From Lachnospiraceae bacterium (GTDB lineage: Bacteria; Bacillota; Clostridia; Lachnospirales; Lachnospiraceae), in NCBI GenBank assembly GCA_023664345.1, contig JAMPFQ010000012.1, positions 1-64,000 of the forward strand: DNA of 64,000 nucleotides, in the 5' to 3' direction. Within the stretch, counting starts at the first letter, position 1, and every line of letters begins with the position of its first letter. Below, piece by piece: positions 16,495 to 26,158 of the stretch. The notes under the pieces are model-generated. The model did not search any database, was not told the origin of the DNA, and saw only the letters and a list, made by a program, of their open reading frames with translations. Made by a program: the position numbers and the translations under genes.

Positions 16495-18452
16495 TTCTGC
16501 TGTTTCTTTTGAAAAATATCCCCTGTCAGATAACAGATGACACCCAGGCGGATCAGTGAGATGACCGGTTCCGGCAGGACCGTAAAGCTTTGTTCCAGCT
16601 GCATCAGGTAGGTGCAGTAGGTAAACAGGGTGCACAGCATCGTGGCCAGAGCCGTTTTGATGTGCTTGGGCTCTTTTATCATGATCACGAACAGCAGCAT
16701 CTCCGCCACATAAGCATATCGTTCATGCACCAGGGGCAGGCAGAAACAGATCGTCAGGATGGAAAGGGCAGTCACCTTGCAGAGGGTCAGGCCATCCAGC
16801 TTCACCTTGCGGCAGTACAGCTGGTAAAACAGTGCGAGCAGCAGCAGGAAAGTCAGCAGCAGGCCGTATATAAAATAACTGTCGTAAAGTTCCTCCGACC
16901 AGGTACCGATCAGATGATAGAGGTTCGGGTAATTCAGCGTCAGAGTGCCATAGTTGCGGTCTGCCTGTCCCAGATAGATCCTGAACATGACTTTCAGGCT
17001 GCGCCCGGCCAGATACATGGGGATGCAGCTGATCGTATACACGATGGGCACCCACAGCAGCTGCACGGGTTTTAGCACGCTCCGCTTCTGCATGATCCAC
17101 AGCAGGCACAGGATGGGGAGAAAGAATATCGCCTGTAATTTAAGTGAGATCGCCACGGCGAACAACAGACAGATGCCGTCGCCGGACCTCCAGAAGGGAT
17201 ATCGGCCCACTGGAGGGGGCGTTTCGGTACTCCAGAGTTTTGCACCGCATATGGCGAGCAATGAGAGCAGGATCATGGAACCATAGAGGCTGTCACACTG
17301 TCCCCATGCCGCTGAATCCAGCAGAGTCAGGGGGTTCAGCAGAATCACGGCATACAGCAGCAGCTTCTTGTGGAGCGGGGTGACGCCCAGCTGCCCGCAT
17401 AATTTGACACAGACGAGTGCCAGGATGAAGTCAAAGATGACGGAGGGCAGTTTTACGATGACCACAGGGGCAAAAGGCAGGTAGCTTGTCAGTGTGATAA
17501 GGGTCATATATAAAGGCGGATTATCTCCGATATCCATTCCCAGGGAGGCAAGTCCCCCGTTGCTCCGGATCTCGTTGATCCAAACCTCATAAGCGATATA
17601 GTAGTCATTGCATTTTACCGGAAAGAAAGCGATCCGAAGTATAACGGCAGTTATTGTAACAGCTGCAAAAAATAAGATATGGATCAGGGGGATCTTATGG
17701 ATCCGTACAGCCAGAAGCTTCCCCAGAGTGAGGTCTTTTGTGCCGTTTTCTGTTTTCTTATGGGAGAAAAAAGCGGTGGCAGCCGTACATGACAAGGTCA
17801 CTGCCAGAACAGCAAGAAATACGGCCAGCCGCGCAGGTACCAGAACATCATAGGTGAGGCGTATTGCCGCCGCACCGGAGGGAAAGTCTGACGGCTTCCC
17901 TGCTGTGCCTGTATCGTCAACGGAAGCGGTTGCGGTTAAATCTCCTGTTATTTCGGGGAGCTGTGCGGACTGAGGTACAGTGAAGAGAGAAGGGGTTCTG
18001 CTTTCCTGATTGTTTTCCACAGAGACGCACAGATCATACTGCGCGTTCGTGTCCAGGCGGCAGTTTACGGGAAAATCAAGATACCAGCCCTCCGGTACGC
18101 CTGCCAGTGAGACAGTCCGGGTGTAGATACAGGCGCCGTCCGCATGGTCGGACAGAGTTACCGTGAGATCTCCGGAGTCAGCCGTCATGCGGTCAGGAAG
18201 ACCTGCCGTCATGGCATCCGGCGTCAGAGGATCGGGCGCCCGCAGTGCCAGGGCAATGGAGGTAACTTGGCTGTGCGCAGGAGAGAAGACCTGAACCAGA
18301 GCAGAGCCGTCGCTTAACGGAACGGAATCTTCCAGCATGTCCAATGGAGAGGCGCTTTCCACTCCCGTATAGAGAAGATTGCCGCCCAGGACGGCAAAGA
18401 GCAGGACGACTACCAGGAAACCGGTTCTGATCCAAAATGTTTTTTTCTTCAT
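16476..18452 (-). CDS. GT-C fold glycosyltransferase-like membrane protein
   Basis: This 658-residue protein has one N-terminal anchor helix, an outside domain of about 170 residues, then a block of about ten transmembrane helices starting near residue 205. In the first loop after the second core helix it has KCNDYYIAYEVWINEI, an acidic motif in the place where GT-C mannosyltransferases carry their catalytic Asp, followed by DNPPLYMTLI and, further on, SAAWGQCDSLYG and PLVHERYAYV. These resemble polyprenol-phosphate mannosyltransferase-like and GT87-like proteins. The acceptor is unknown. It overlaps the PHP gene by 4 bp. The acidic, Thr/Ser-rich N-terminal domain is not usual for the core family. 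Confidence 0.75.
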   Translation of the reverse strand: MKKKTFWIRTGFLVVVLLFAVLGGNLLYTGVESASPLDMLEDSVPLSDGSALVQVFSPAHSQVTSIALALRAPDPLTPDAMTAGLPDRMTADSGDLTVTLSDHADGACIYTRTVSLAGVPEGWYLDFPVNCRLDTNAQYDLCVSVENNQESRTPSLFTVPQSAQLPEITGDLTATASVDDTGTAGKPSDFPSGAAAIRLTYDVLVPARLAVFLAVLAVTLSCTAATAFFSHKKTENGTKDLTLGKLLAVRIHKIPLIHILFFAAVTITAVILRIAFFPVKCNDYYIAYEVWINEIRSNGGLASLGMDIGDNPPLYMTLITLTSYLPFAPVVIVKLPSVIFDFILALVCVKLCGQLGVTPLHKKLLLYAVILLNPLTLLDSAAWGQCDSLYGSMILLSLLAICGAKLWSTETPPPVGRYPFWRSGDGICLLFAVAISLKLQAIFFLPILCLLWIMQKRSVLKPVQLLWVPIVYTISCIPMYLAGRSLKVMFRIYLGQADRNYGTLTLNYPNLYHLIGTWSEELYDSYFIYGLLLTFLLLLALFYQLYCRKVKLDGLTLCKVTALSILTICFCLPLVHERYAYVAEMLLFVIMIKEPKHIKTALATMLCTLFTYCTYLMQLEQSFTVLPEPVISLIRLGVICYLTGDIFQKKQQKTKWDR

Positions 18453-19330
18453 GTGAGCGACTCCTTTAATGCTTCCAGTACGGAATAGGGAACAAACAGC
18501 CTGCCATAGCCCACGGCCAGATCAAGCCCCGGCTTGTTTTCCCCGTGGAAATCGGAACCGCCGCTGACTGCGAGCCCATAGGCTTTGGCAAGCCTGCGGA
18601 TCTGGCGTTCCTCCGCCCCATTATAAGTGCTGTAGATGGCCTCGATGCCTATAAGGCCTGCGTCTTTCAGCCGGGCGACAAGTGTTTCCAGCCGTTCGTC
18701 GCTCATATGGTACAGGATGGGATGAGCCAGGATGGGAATGCCGCCGGCCTGCAGGATCAATTCCACCGCCTGTTCGGGAGAGACTTTTTCCCTGGGCACA
18801 TAACAGGGGCAATGATCCCCGATATAGCGGTCAAACGCTTCTTTCATGCTGCTTGTATGATTATGGTTTAATAAAAATTTGGCATAATGCGCCCTGGTGA
18901 TCACCGCGTTGGGGAATTCCGCCAGCAGCGACTCATAGCTGACATCGATACCGGCTTCCTGCAGCAGCGCGCACATCTTTCGGTTTCTGTTGTCCCTGGA
19001 GGCCACAAAGTCCCGCAGATACTTTTGAAAACGCGCGTTATTATAATCGATGTATAATCCTACGATATGCACATCTCTGCCCTGGTATTCCGTGGAAAAC
19101 TCAATGCCGGGGATCACTTCCGGAACGCTCCCTGCCTTGTCCGGCGGAAGTGATCCCCGAAGCTGTTTTGCGTACCCAAGTGCCTCCTCCAGCCCGTCAA
19201 CGGTGTCGTGATCGGTCAGGGCAAAGGCGGCCAGCCCTTTCTCCATAGCGTAGTCTACCAGCTGCGTGGGAGAAAAGGTGCCGTCGGAGCGGTTGGAATG
19301 CACATGCAGGTCTACAGGTCTTGTTTCCAT
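18449..19330 (-). CDS. PHP-domain phosphoesterase
   Basis: This 293-residue protein has the PHP metal motifs DLHVHSNRSDGTFSP (residues 7-21), LTDHDTVDG, PGIEFSTEY, a central AHPILYHM and the C-terminal SDFHGENK. It fits the RNase AM / 3',5'-nucleotide phosphatase group (YciV-like) that degrades short RNAs or pAp. GGAGG stands 7 nt before the ATG. It is translationally coupled to the glycosyltransferase gene downstream, though no functional link is obvious. Confidence 0.88.
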   Translation of the reverse strand: METRPVDLHVHSNRSDGTFSPTQLVDYAMEKGLAAFALTDHDTVDGLEEALGYAKQLRGSLPPDKAGSVPEVIPGIEFSTEYQGRDVHIVGLYIDYNNARFQKYLRDFVASRDNRNRKMCALLQEAGIDVSYESLLAEFPNAVITRAHYAKFLLNHNHTSSMKEAFDRYIGDHCPCYVPREKVSPEQAVELILQAGGIPILAHPILYHMSDERLETLVARLKDAGLIGIEAIYSTYNGAEERQIRRLAKAYGLAVSGGSDFHGENKPGLDLAVGYGRLFVPYSVLEALKESLT

Positions 19331-19365
19331 GATGCAACCTCCATGATCCTGCTTCAGGAGAGCAG

Positions 19366-21003
19366 TCAGTTCTCATCTTCGTCCTTGTTGGCGGTAAAGA
19401 CAGTGCGCTTTCTTGCCATCTCATCGCTGGCAAGATATTCGTCATAGGTGGTGATCTTGTCGATCATTTTTCCGTCCGGTAGGATCTCCATGATCCGATT
19501 GGCGGTGGTCTCTACAAACTGATGGTCGTGGCAGGAGAACAGCGCCACGCCGGGGAATTTGATCAGACCGTTGTTCAGGGCGGTGATGGATTCCATATCC
19601 AGGTGATTGGTAGGCTCGTCCAGGATCAGGCAATTGGAGCCGCTGATCATCATTTTGGAGAGCAGGCAGCGAACCTTTTCGCCTCCCGACAGCACCTTTA
19701 CTTTTTTGACGCCGTCCTCCCCTGCGAACAGCATACGTCCCAGGAAGCCGCGCACATAGGTCACGTCCTTGATGGGAGAATAGCCGGTAAGCCAGTCCAC
19801 GATGGTCAGATCATTATCGAATTCCGCGGTGCTATCCTTGGGGAAGTAAGCCTGGGAAGTGGTAACGCCCCATTTTATGGTGCCCTCGTCCGGCTCCAGT
19901 TCGCCCATCAGAATCTGGAATAAAGTGGTCTTGGCAAGTTCCTGGCTTCCCACAAAGGCAATCTTGTCGTTATGTCCAACGATAAAGGAAATGTCGTCCA
20001 GTATCTTTTCCCCGTTCACGGTCTTGGAAAGATGCTCCACGGTCAGGACTTCGTTGCCGATCTCACGCTCGGGGCGGAAGTCGATATAAGGGTATTTTCT
20101 GCTGGAGGGCTTGATCTCATCCAGTTCGATCTTCTCCAGGGCGCGCTTCCTGGAAGTCGCTTGTTTGGACTTGGATGCGTTCGCGGAGAAGCGGGAGATG
20201 AATTCCTGTAACTCTTTGATCTTTTCTTCCTTTTTCTTATTGGCCTCTTTCATCTGGCGGATCAGCAGCTGGCTGGATTCATACCAGAAGTCGTAGTTGC
20301 CTGCGTATAGCTGGATCTTGCCATAATCGATATCCGCGGTATGGGTACATACTTTATTTAAAAAATAACGGTCGTGTGAGACTACGATGACCGTGTTCTC
20401 AAAATCAATCAGGAACTCTTCCAGCCAGGAGATGGCATCCAGATCCAGATGGTTGGTGGGCTCGTCCAAAAGCAGGATGTCGGGGTTGCCGAACAGGGCT
20501 TTCGCCAGCAGTACTTTCACCTTGATATTGCTGTCCAGATCTTTCATCATGGAATAGTGCAGGGCCGTGTCGATCCCCAGACCGTTCAGCAGCGTAGCGG
20601 CGTTGGAATCAGCCTCCCAGCCGTCCATCTCCCCGAACTCCGCCTCCAGTTCACTGGCGCGGATGCCGTCCTCGTCGGAGAAATCCTCCTTGGCATAGAG
20701 CGCCTCCTTTTCCTTCATGATCTGATAGAGCCGTTCATTGCCCATGATAACGGTATCCATCACCAAGTGATCATCATATTTGAAATGATCCTGCTCCAGC
20801 ACGGAAAGACGCTGGCCGGGTGTGATGATGATGTCGCCGGAAGTAGTTTCCAGCTGGCCGGAAAGGATCTTCAGGAAAGTAGATTTGCCCGCGCCGTTGG
20901 CGCCGATGACGCCATAGCAGTTCCCTTCCGTAAATTTAATATTCACGTCTTCAAATAATGCTTTCTTGCCGATTCGTAACGTCACGTTGCTTGCCTGTAT
21001 CAT
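19366..21003 (-). CDS. ABC-F family ATPase (YbiT/YkpA-like)
   Basis: This 545-residue cytoplasmic protein has two ATPase domains and no membrane part, as in ABC-F ribosome-associated factors. NBD1 has Walker A GANGAGKST (residues 34-42) and LLLDEPTNHLD, but its signature reads LDSNIKVK in place of LSGGQ. NBD2 has an intact LSGGEKVR signature and LILDEPTNHLD, but Walker A reads GSQELAKTT, with Ala where Gly is usual. The linker between the domains is Lys/Glu-rich and helical. I believe such changes recur in the YbiT/YkpA branch. AGAGG precedes the ATG. Confidence 0.9.
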   Translation of the reverse strand: MIQASNVTLRIGKKALFEDVNIKFTEGNCYGVIGANGAGKSTFLKILSGQLETTSGDIIITPGQRLSVLEQDHFKYDDHLVMDTVIMGNERLYQIMKEKEALYAKEDFSDEDGIRASELEAEFGEMDGWEADSNAATLLNGLGIDTALHYSMMKDLDSNIKVKVLLAKALFGNPDILLLDEPTNHLDLDAISWLEEFLIDFENTVIVVSHDRYFLNKVCTHTADIDYGKIQLYAGNYDFWYESSQLLIRQMKEANKKKEEKIKELQEFISRFSANASKSKQATSRKRALEKIELDEIKPSSRKYPYIDFRPEREIGNEVLTVEHLSKTVNGEKILDDISFIVGHNDKIAFVGSQELAKTTLFQILMGELEPDEGTIKWGVTTSQAYFPKDSTAEFDNDLTIVDWLTGYSPIKDVTYVRGFLGRMLFAGEDGVKKVKVLSGGEKVRCLLSKMMISGSNCLILDEPTNHLDMESITALNNGLIKFPGVALFSCHDHQFVETTANRIMEILPDGKMIDKITTYDEYLASDEMARKRTVFTANKDEDEN

Positions 21004-21046
21004 TTTGATTCCTCTTTTTCACTTTATTTTTATGCAGTCAAATTCT

Positions 21047-21074
21047 ATTATACATAAAAACACTGATATTTCAA
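21047..21074 (-). promoter_or_regulatory. Promoter of the ABC-F gene
   Basis: On the minus strand TTGAAA (21074-21069) and TATAAT (21052-21047) are separated by 16 bp, 44 bp before the ABC-F start codon. Confidence 0.6.
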
Positions 21075-21103
21075 GAAAAATCGCCAGTTTGAGGATAGAT
21101 CTC

Positions 21104-21209
21104 GTCACAGTTCAGCGGAAAGCCGGACTGTGACAGGATATCCTTAAGAAAAACGAAAGAATTGCCTAAGGGAGCCTAAATATTATCCCGGGTGCTTGAA
21201 ATTCCCGGG
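21104..21209. other. Structured gene-free stretch upstream of the phosphodiesterase gene
   Basis: The 302-bp gap 21004-21305 contains a hairpin GTCACAGT/ACTGTGAC (21104-21111 with 21127-21134, with an inner CGG/CCG), a palindrome AGGATATCCT at 21136-21145 and two CCCGGG sites at 21187 and 21204. None has a T-run. I see no further gene there. Confidence 0.4.
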
Positions 21210-21305
21210 CAAAAGGAGTAGGCTGTAGGTGGCTGCAAATATTATGCCTGCGGCAGAGTCTTCGGATGAGTGGGATTGCCCCGTTCGCAGTGCAGAAAGG
21301 CAGGA

Positions 21306-22136
21306 ATGAGAATATTGATATTAGTATTGATATGTTTGTGCTTGGTGTTATTGACAGTTCTGTATTTATATATGATCATGCCAAGGATATTTAATAAGCC
21401 GGATACTTCTTCTTATCGGAAATGGCTCTATGCCCACAGAGGCCTTTTCGACAATGGCTCCGATGCGCCGGAAAACTCTCTGGAGGCGTTCCGCAGGGCA
21501 GTGGAGGGAGGCTTTGGCATCGAGATGGATGTGCAACTGTCCAAAGACGGCATACCGATGGTGTTCCATGATTTTACCCTGAAAAGGATCTGCGGCGCGG
21601 AGGGGAAAGTATGCGATCACACCTGTGATGAATTACAGAAATTCAGGCTCTGCGGCTCTGAGCAGCGGATTCCCCGTTTTCAGGAGGTGCTGGAACTGGT
21701 GGACGGTCGGGTTCCCCTGATCGTGGAGCTGAAGCTGCCTTCCATGGACACTGCCGTATGCCAGGCGGCGGACAGGCTGTTGTCAGAATATAAAGGGATG
21801 TACTGCATCGAATCTTTCCATCCCCTGGCGGTGCGCTGGTACAGGAAGAACCACAGGGAGATCGTGCGGGGACAGCTGTCGGACGCTTTTTTGAAGGAAG
21901 GGGAATTTAACAGGCCGCTGTGTTTCCTTTTACAGAATCTCCTGTTCAACTGGATGGGAAAGCCGGATTTTGTGGCATATAACCACAAGTATCCGAAAGG
22001 ATTTTCCCGCAGGTTCTGCCGCAGGTTTTACCACAATACAGCCGTGGCATGGACGATCAAAACGCCCGGCGAACTGGAACGGGCAAAAAAATATTTTGAC
22101 ATCTGCATTTTTGACAGTTTTGTCCCTGAAAAATAG
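21306..22136 (+). CDS. Membrane-anchored glycerophosphodiester phosphodiesterase
   Basis: This 276-residue protein has an N-terminal transmembrane helix (residues 2-23) followed by a GDPD TIM barrel: YAHRGLFDNGSDAPENSLEA with the catalytic HRG...PENS, GIEMDVQLSKDGIPMVFHDF with the metal-binding E.D and the second catalytic His, and LIVELKLPS. It should release glycerol phosphate from glycerophosphodiesters or teichoic-acid-like polymers at the membrane. Start at the ATG at 21306 with AAAGGCAGGA upstream. It is followed by the ppdK leader. Confidence 0.9.
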   Translation: MRILILVLICLCLVLLTVLYLYMIMPRIFNKPDTSSYRKWLYAHRGLFDNGSDAPENSLEAFRRAVEGGFGIEMDVQLSKDGIPMVFHDFTLKRICGAEGKVCDHTCDELQKFRLCGSEQRIPRFQEVLELVDGRVPLIVELKLPSMDTAVCQAADRLLSEYKGMYCIESFHPLAVRWYRKNHREIVRGQLSDAFLKEGEFNRPLCFLLQNLLFNWMGKPDFVAYNHKYPKGFSRRFCRRFYHNTAVAWTIKTPGELERAKKYFDICIFDSFVPEK

Positions 22137-22264
22137 CGCATGATTTTTTTGATTGTATACAGGTATATTTTTCCTGTTGTTGTGCAAACTGTAGCAGGTA
22201 AAAAATGGAAAGTGGACATATTGCACGAAAATCGGATCCCTGTCAAAAGATTGCCATATTCGGC

Positions 22265-22293
22265 TTGATATTCTTTCGGCGAATTGATAAAAT
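22265..22293 (+). promoter_or_regulatory. Promoter of ppdK and structured leader
   Basis: TTGATA (22265-22270) and TAAAAT (22288-22293) have a 17-bp spacer and an upstream TGA before the -10. The leader of about 155 nt has a stem at 22334-22342/22349-22357 (AGGCAGCCG/CGGCTGTCT) with a T6 loop. This gap, 22137-22454, holds no other visible feature. Confidence 0.65.
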
Positions 22294-22454
22294 ATGCACA
22301 TAATGAACTGGTTTTTGTATGTTATCTGTTCCGAGGCAGCCGTTTTTTCGGCTGTCTAAAATCGTGCTGACCGTTTGGGGATGTGGTGGGAATATTCTTG
22401 TTTCCCCTGTCGGATCCTGGACGGCCACAACTATCTTTGAAAGGGAGAAACTAG

Positions 22455-25088
22455 ATGAAAAAATGGGTTTATTTATTCAGTGAAGGTGACATGAGCATGC
22501 GGAATCTTCTCGGTGGAAAGGGTGCTAACCTGGCTGAGATGACTGGCATAGGTCTGCCCGTTCCCCAGGGCTTCACCATCACTACGGAGGCCTGTACCCA
22601 GTATTATGAGGATGGCCGCAGGATTAATGACGAAATCATGGGACAGACCATGGAGTATGTGGCCGAGATGGAGAAGATCAACGGCAAGAAGTTCGGCGAC
22701 CTGCAGAATCCCCTGCTCGTTTCTGTGCGTTCCGGCGCCCGTGCGTCCATGCCCGGCATGATGGATACCATCCTGAACCTGGGACTGAACGATGAAGTAG
22801 TGGCCGCCATGATCGCAGGCAACCCGGATCCCGCCTTTGAGCGCTTTGTATACGATTCCTACAGACGTTTCATCCAGATGTTCTCGGACGTGGTCATGGA
22901 AGTGGGCAAGAAATATTTCGAGCAGCTGATCGATAAGATGAAAGAGGAAAAGGGCGTCCAGTATGACGTGGAACTGACCGCCGCTGACCTGAAGACCCTG
23001 GCGGAGCAGTTCAAAGCAGAGTATAAGAGCCAGCTTGGCAAGGATTTCCCTTCTGATCCCGTAGAGCAGCTGAAACTGGCCATCGAGGCGGTGTTCCGCT
23101 CCTGGGACAACCCTCGCGCCAATGTATATCGCCGGGATAACGACATCCCCTATTCCTGGGGCACCGCGGTCAACGTCATGCCCATGGTGTTCGGCAACCT
23201 GAACGATGAGTCCGGCACCGGAGTCGCGTTTACCCGCGATCCCGCTACCGGCGAGAAGAAACTGATGGGCGAATTCCTGAAGAACGCTCAGGGCGAGGAT
23301 GTGGTGGCAGGCGTGCGGACCCCCATGCCTATAGCCCAGATGGAGCAGGAGTTCCCTGAGGCTTATGGAGAGTTCATCAAGGTATGCGAGATCCTGGAGA
23401 ACCATTATCATGACATGCAGGATATGGAGTTCACCGTTGAAAATAAGAAGCTGTACATGCTCCAGTGCCGTAACGGCAAGAGGACTGCTCAGGCGGCGTT
23501 GAAGATCGCCTGTGACCTGGTGGACGAAGGCCATAAGACCGAGGCGGAAGCGGTCGCTATGATCGATCCCCGCAATCTGGATACCCTGCTGCATCCCCAG
23601 TTCGACGCTGCGGCGCTGAAAGAAGCAACTCCTATCGGAAAGGGCCTGGGAGCCTCTCCCGGAGCGGCCTGCGGCAAGGTGGTATTTACCGCGGAAGACG
23701 CGGAGAGATGGGCGGCAAAGGGCGAGAAAGTGGTCCTGGTGCGCCTGGAGACATCCCCTGAGGATATCACCGGCATGAAAGTGTCCCAGGGCATCCTGAC
23801 TGTCCGCGGCGGCATGACCTCCCATGCGGCAGTGGTTGCCCGTGGTATGGGTACCTGCTGTGTATCCGGCTGCGGCGATATCGCCATGGATGAGGCAGAT
23901 AAGAAGTTTACTCTGGCAGGACAGGAGTTCCATGAGGGAGATTCTATTTCCATCGACGGGACCACAGGCAATATCTATGCCGGCCAGATCAAGACGGTAG
24001 ACGCTACGATCGCGGGTGAGTTCGGTCGTGTCATGGCCTGGGCGGACAAGTTCAGGACCCTGAAAGTGCGTACCAACGCGGACACTCCCGCCGACGCGAG
24101 GAAAGCCCGTGAACTGGGCGCCGAGGGCATCGGCCTCTGCCGTACCGAGCATATGTTCTTCGAGGAGAGCAGGATCGCGGCATTCCGTGAGATGATCTGT
24201 TCCGATACCGTAGAGGAGAGAGAGGCGGCGCTGGAGAAGATCCTGCCTTACCAGCAGGGTGATTTCGAGGCGCTGTATGAGGCCCTGGAGGGCAACCCTG
24301 TCACCATCCGTTTCCTGGATCCCCCTCTCCATGAGTTTGTTCCCACCGAGGAAGCCGATATCGAAAAGCTGGCCGAGGCGCAGGGCAAGTCCGTTGAGAC
24401 CATCAAGACCATAATCGCTTCCCTGCATGAGTTCAATCCCATGATGGGACACAGGGGATGCCGTCTTGCGGTGACTTATCCTGAGATCGCGAAGATGCAG
24501 ACCAAGGCGGTCATCCGGGCGGCAATCAATGTAAAGAAAGCACATCCTGACTGGAACGTGAAGCCTGAGATTATGATTCCTCTGATCTGCGAGGTGAAAG
24601 AGTTGAAGGTTGTGAAGAATATCGTGGTGGAGACCGCTGATGCGGAGATCAAGGCAGCAGGTATCGAGTTGGAATATGAAGTTGGTACGATGATTGAGAT
24701 TCCCAGAGCGGCGCTGACCGCTGACGAGATTGCAAAGGAGGCTGATTTCTTCTGCTTCGGCACCAATGACCTGACCCAGATGACATTCGGCTTCTCCCGT
24801 GATGATGCAGGCAAGTTCCTGAACGCATACTATGATGCTAAGATATTTGAGAACGATCCTTTTGCGAAACTGGATCAGACCGGCGTAGGCAGGCTGATGG
24901 AAACTTCCATCAAGCTGGGCAAGCCTGTTAACCCCAAGCTGCACATCGGAATCTGCGGCGAGCACGGCGGCGATCCTTCTTCCGTGGAGTTCTGCCATAA
25001 GATCGGACTGGATTACGTGTCCTGTTCACCGTTTAGGGTACCTATCGCACGGCTGGCGGCGGCACAGGCGGCTATCAACCAACAGTAG
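22455..25088 (+). CDS. ppdK: Pyruvate, phosphate dikinase
   Basis: This 877-residue enzyme interconverts pyruvate, ATP and phosphate with PEP, AMP and pyrophosphate, and serves glycolysis in many Clostridia. The N-terminal nucleotide-binding domain starts GGKGANLAEMTG and has VSVRSGARASMPGMMDT. The phospho-histidine is in GGMTSHAAVVARGMG (His near residue 457). The PEP-binding barrel includes EGIGLCRTEHMF, FGTNDLTQMTFGFSRDD and GICGEHGGDP. Length is the standard one. AAAGGGAG precedes the ATG. Codon choice is strongly biased, as expected for a highly expressed gene, and this bias explains the very long antisense frame. Confidence 0.98.
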   Translation: MKKWVYLFSEGDMSMRNLLGGKGANLAEMTGIGLPVPQGFTITTEACTQYYEDGRRINDEIMGQTMEYVAEMEKINGKKFGDLQNPLLVSVRSGARASMPGMMDTILNLGLNDEVVAAMIAGNPDPAFERFVYDSYRRFIQMFSDVVMEVGKKYFEQLIDKMKEEKGVQYDVELTAADLKTLAEQFKAEYKSQLGKDFPSDPVEQLKLAIEAVFRSWDNPRANVYRRDNDIPYSWGTAVNVMPMVFGNLNDESGTGVAFTRDPATGEKKLMGEFLKNAQGEDVVAGVRTPMPIAQMEQEFPEAYGEFIKVCEILENHYHDMQDMEFTVENKKLYMLQCRNGKRTAQAALKIACDLVDEGHKTEAEAVAMIDPRNLDTLLHPQFDAAALKEATPIGKGLGASPGAACGKVVFTAEDAERWAAKGEKVVLVRLETSPEDITGMKVSQGILTVRGGMTSHAAVVARGMGTCCVSGCGDIAMDEADKKFTLAGQEFHEGDSISIDGTTGNIYAGQIKTVDATIAGEFGRVMAWADKFRTLKVRTNADTPADARKARELGAEGIGLCRTEHMFFEESRIAAFREMICSDTVEEREAALEKILPYQQGDFEALYEALEGNPVTIRFLDPPLHEFVPTEEADIEKLAEAQGKSVETIKTIIASLHEFNPMMGHRGCRLAVTYPEIAKMQTKAVIRAAINVKKAHPDWNVKPEIMIPLICEVKELKVVKNIVVETADAEIKAAGIELEYEVGTMIEIPRAALTADEIAKEADFFCFGTNDLTQMTFGFSRDDAGKFLNAYYDAKIFENDPFAKLDQTGVGRLMETSIKLGKPVNPKLHIGICGEHGGDPSSVEFCHKIGLDYVSCSPFRVPIARLAAAQAAINQQ

Positions 25089-25110
25089 TCCACTGAGGTC
25101 AAAAAGATAA

Positions 25111-25150
25111 AAATGCTCTTTATGTTTCGGCATAAAGGGCATTTCTTTTG
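25111..25150 (+). terminator. ppdK terminator
   Basis: A 14-bp stem pairs 25111-25124 (AAATGCTCTTTATG) with 25131-25144 (CATAAAGGGCATTT, one G-U pair), loop TTTCGG, followed by CTTTTG. Confidence 0.85.
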
Positions 25151-25219
25151 TGGGTTTCATACAGATTTGTATTGCGGGATATGATATCTGATGTTATGAT
25201 CTTACAGAGAGGATACGGT

Positions 25220-26158
25220 ATGATATTGAGTGTAAGCAGAAGGACGGATATACCCAATTATTATTCTGAATGGTTTATAAATAGGATCAGACAAGGGTAC
25301 TTATACGTGCGAAATCCTATGAATGCACATCAGATCAGCAAGATCGATCTGTCGCCGGACGTGGTGGATTGTATCGTGTTTTGGACTAAAAATCCTGAGA
25401 ACATGATCGGAGCGCTGGATCATCTGCGAGATTATATATATTATTTTCAGTTTACGCTTACCGGATATGGCAGGGATATTGAACCTGGTATTCCAAATAA
25501 GCGAGATAAACTTATTTCGATATTTCAAAGATTATCAGAAAAAACAGGAAAGAAGAAAGTGATATGGAGATATGATCCTATTTTTATAAGCAAGAAATAT
25601 ACAAAGGAGTATCATTTAAAGGCTTTTGAGGAGATCGCTGGTGATCTGGCCGGCTATACAGAAAAAGTAGTCATAAGTTTTATCGACCTGTACGCTAAGA
25701 CGCAGCGAAATATGATAGGGCTTGATATGGAAGAGATGACGGATGAAAGTATGATCGATATGGCAAAGCAAATGAAAGAGATCGCCTCAGGATATGACCT
25801 AATCATAGAAACCTGTGCGGAACAGATCGACTTTCAGAATATTGGAGTTCATCATGGGTGCTGTATAGATAAAAAACTGATCGAAGATCTGGTGGGTTGC
25901 AGGCTGATCGGTGAAAAGGATAAAAATCAGAGAAAAGAATGCGGATGCTTAGAAAGTGTCGAAGTTGGAACCTACAATACATGCTTAAATGGATGTAAAT
26001 ATTGTTATGCAAATTTTAATGATGAAAAAGTAAGAGGAAATTTGAAACTGTATCATGTGGGATCGCCATTATTGTGTGGTGATGTTGGTTCAGAAGATAA
26101 GATAACAGATCGAAAAGTAAGATCATTAAAGAATACCCAGATCAGTTTGTTTGATTGA
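25220..26158 (+). CDS. DUF1848 protein with C-terminal Cys cluster
   Basis: This 312-residue protein starts ILSVSRRTDIPNYYSEWF and continues with VRNPMNAHQ and VFWTKNPENM, which are marks of DUF1848. Near the C-terminus it carries CGCLESVEVGTYNTCLNGCKYCYANF, with CxxGCxYC spacing like a radical-SAM Fe-S site but at the wrong end of the protein. RRYDP in the middle is also typical. The start is the ATG at 25220 with AGAGAGGA upstream. The gene is visibly richer in A+T than ppdK and sbcC on either side and uses ATA and TTA codons freely, which suggests recent transfer. Function unknown; DNA repair related to photoproduct lyases has been guessed for similar folds. Confidence 0.85.
   Translation: MILSVSRRTDIPNYYSEWFINRIRQGYLYVRNPMNAHQISKIDLSPDVVDCIVFWTKNPENMIGALDHLRDYIYYFQFTLTGYGRDIEPGIPNKRDKLISIFQRLSEKTGKKKVIWRYDPIFISKKYTKEYHLKAFEEIAGDLAGYTEKVVISFIDLYAKTQRNMIGLDMEEMTDESMIDMAKQMKEIASGYDLIIETCAEQIDFQNIGVHHGCCIDKKLIEDLVGCRLIGEKDKNQRKECGCLESVEVGTYNTCLNGCKYCYANFNDEKVRGNLKLYHVGSPLLCGDVGSEDKITDRKVRSLKNTQISLFD

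Noticed and set aside
22473..24998. An 841-codon open frame on the minus strand opposite ppdK
   Set aside because: It mirrors the codon bias of ppdK exactly, has no recognisable domain and no site or promoter of its own. The plus-strand enzyme is certain.
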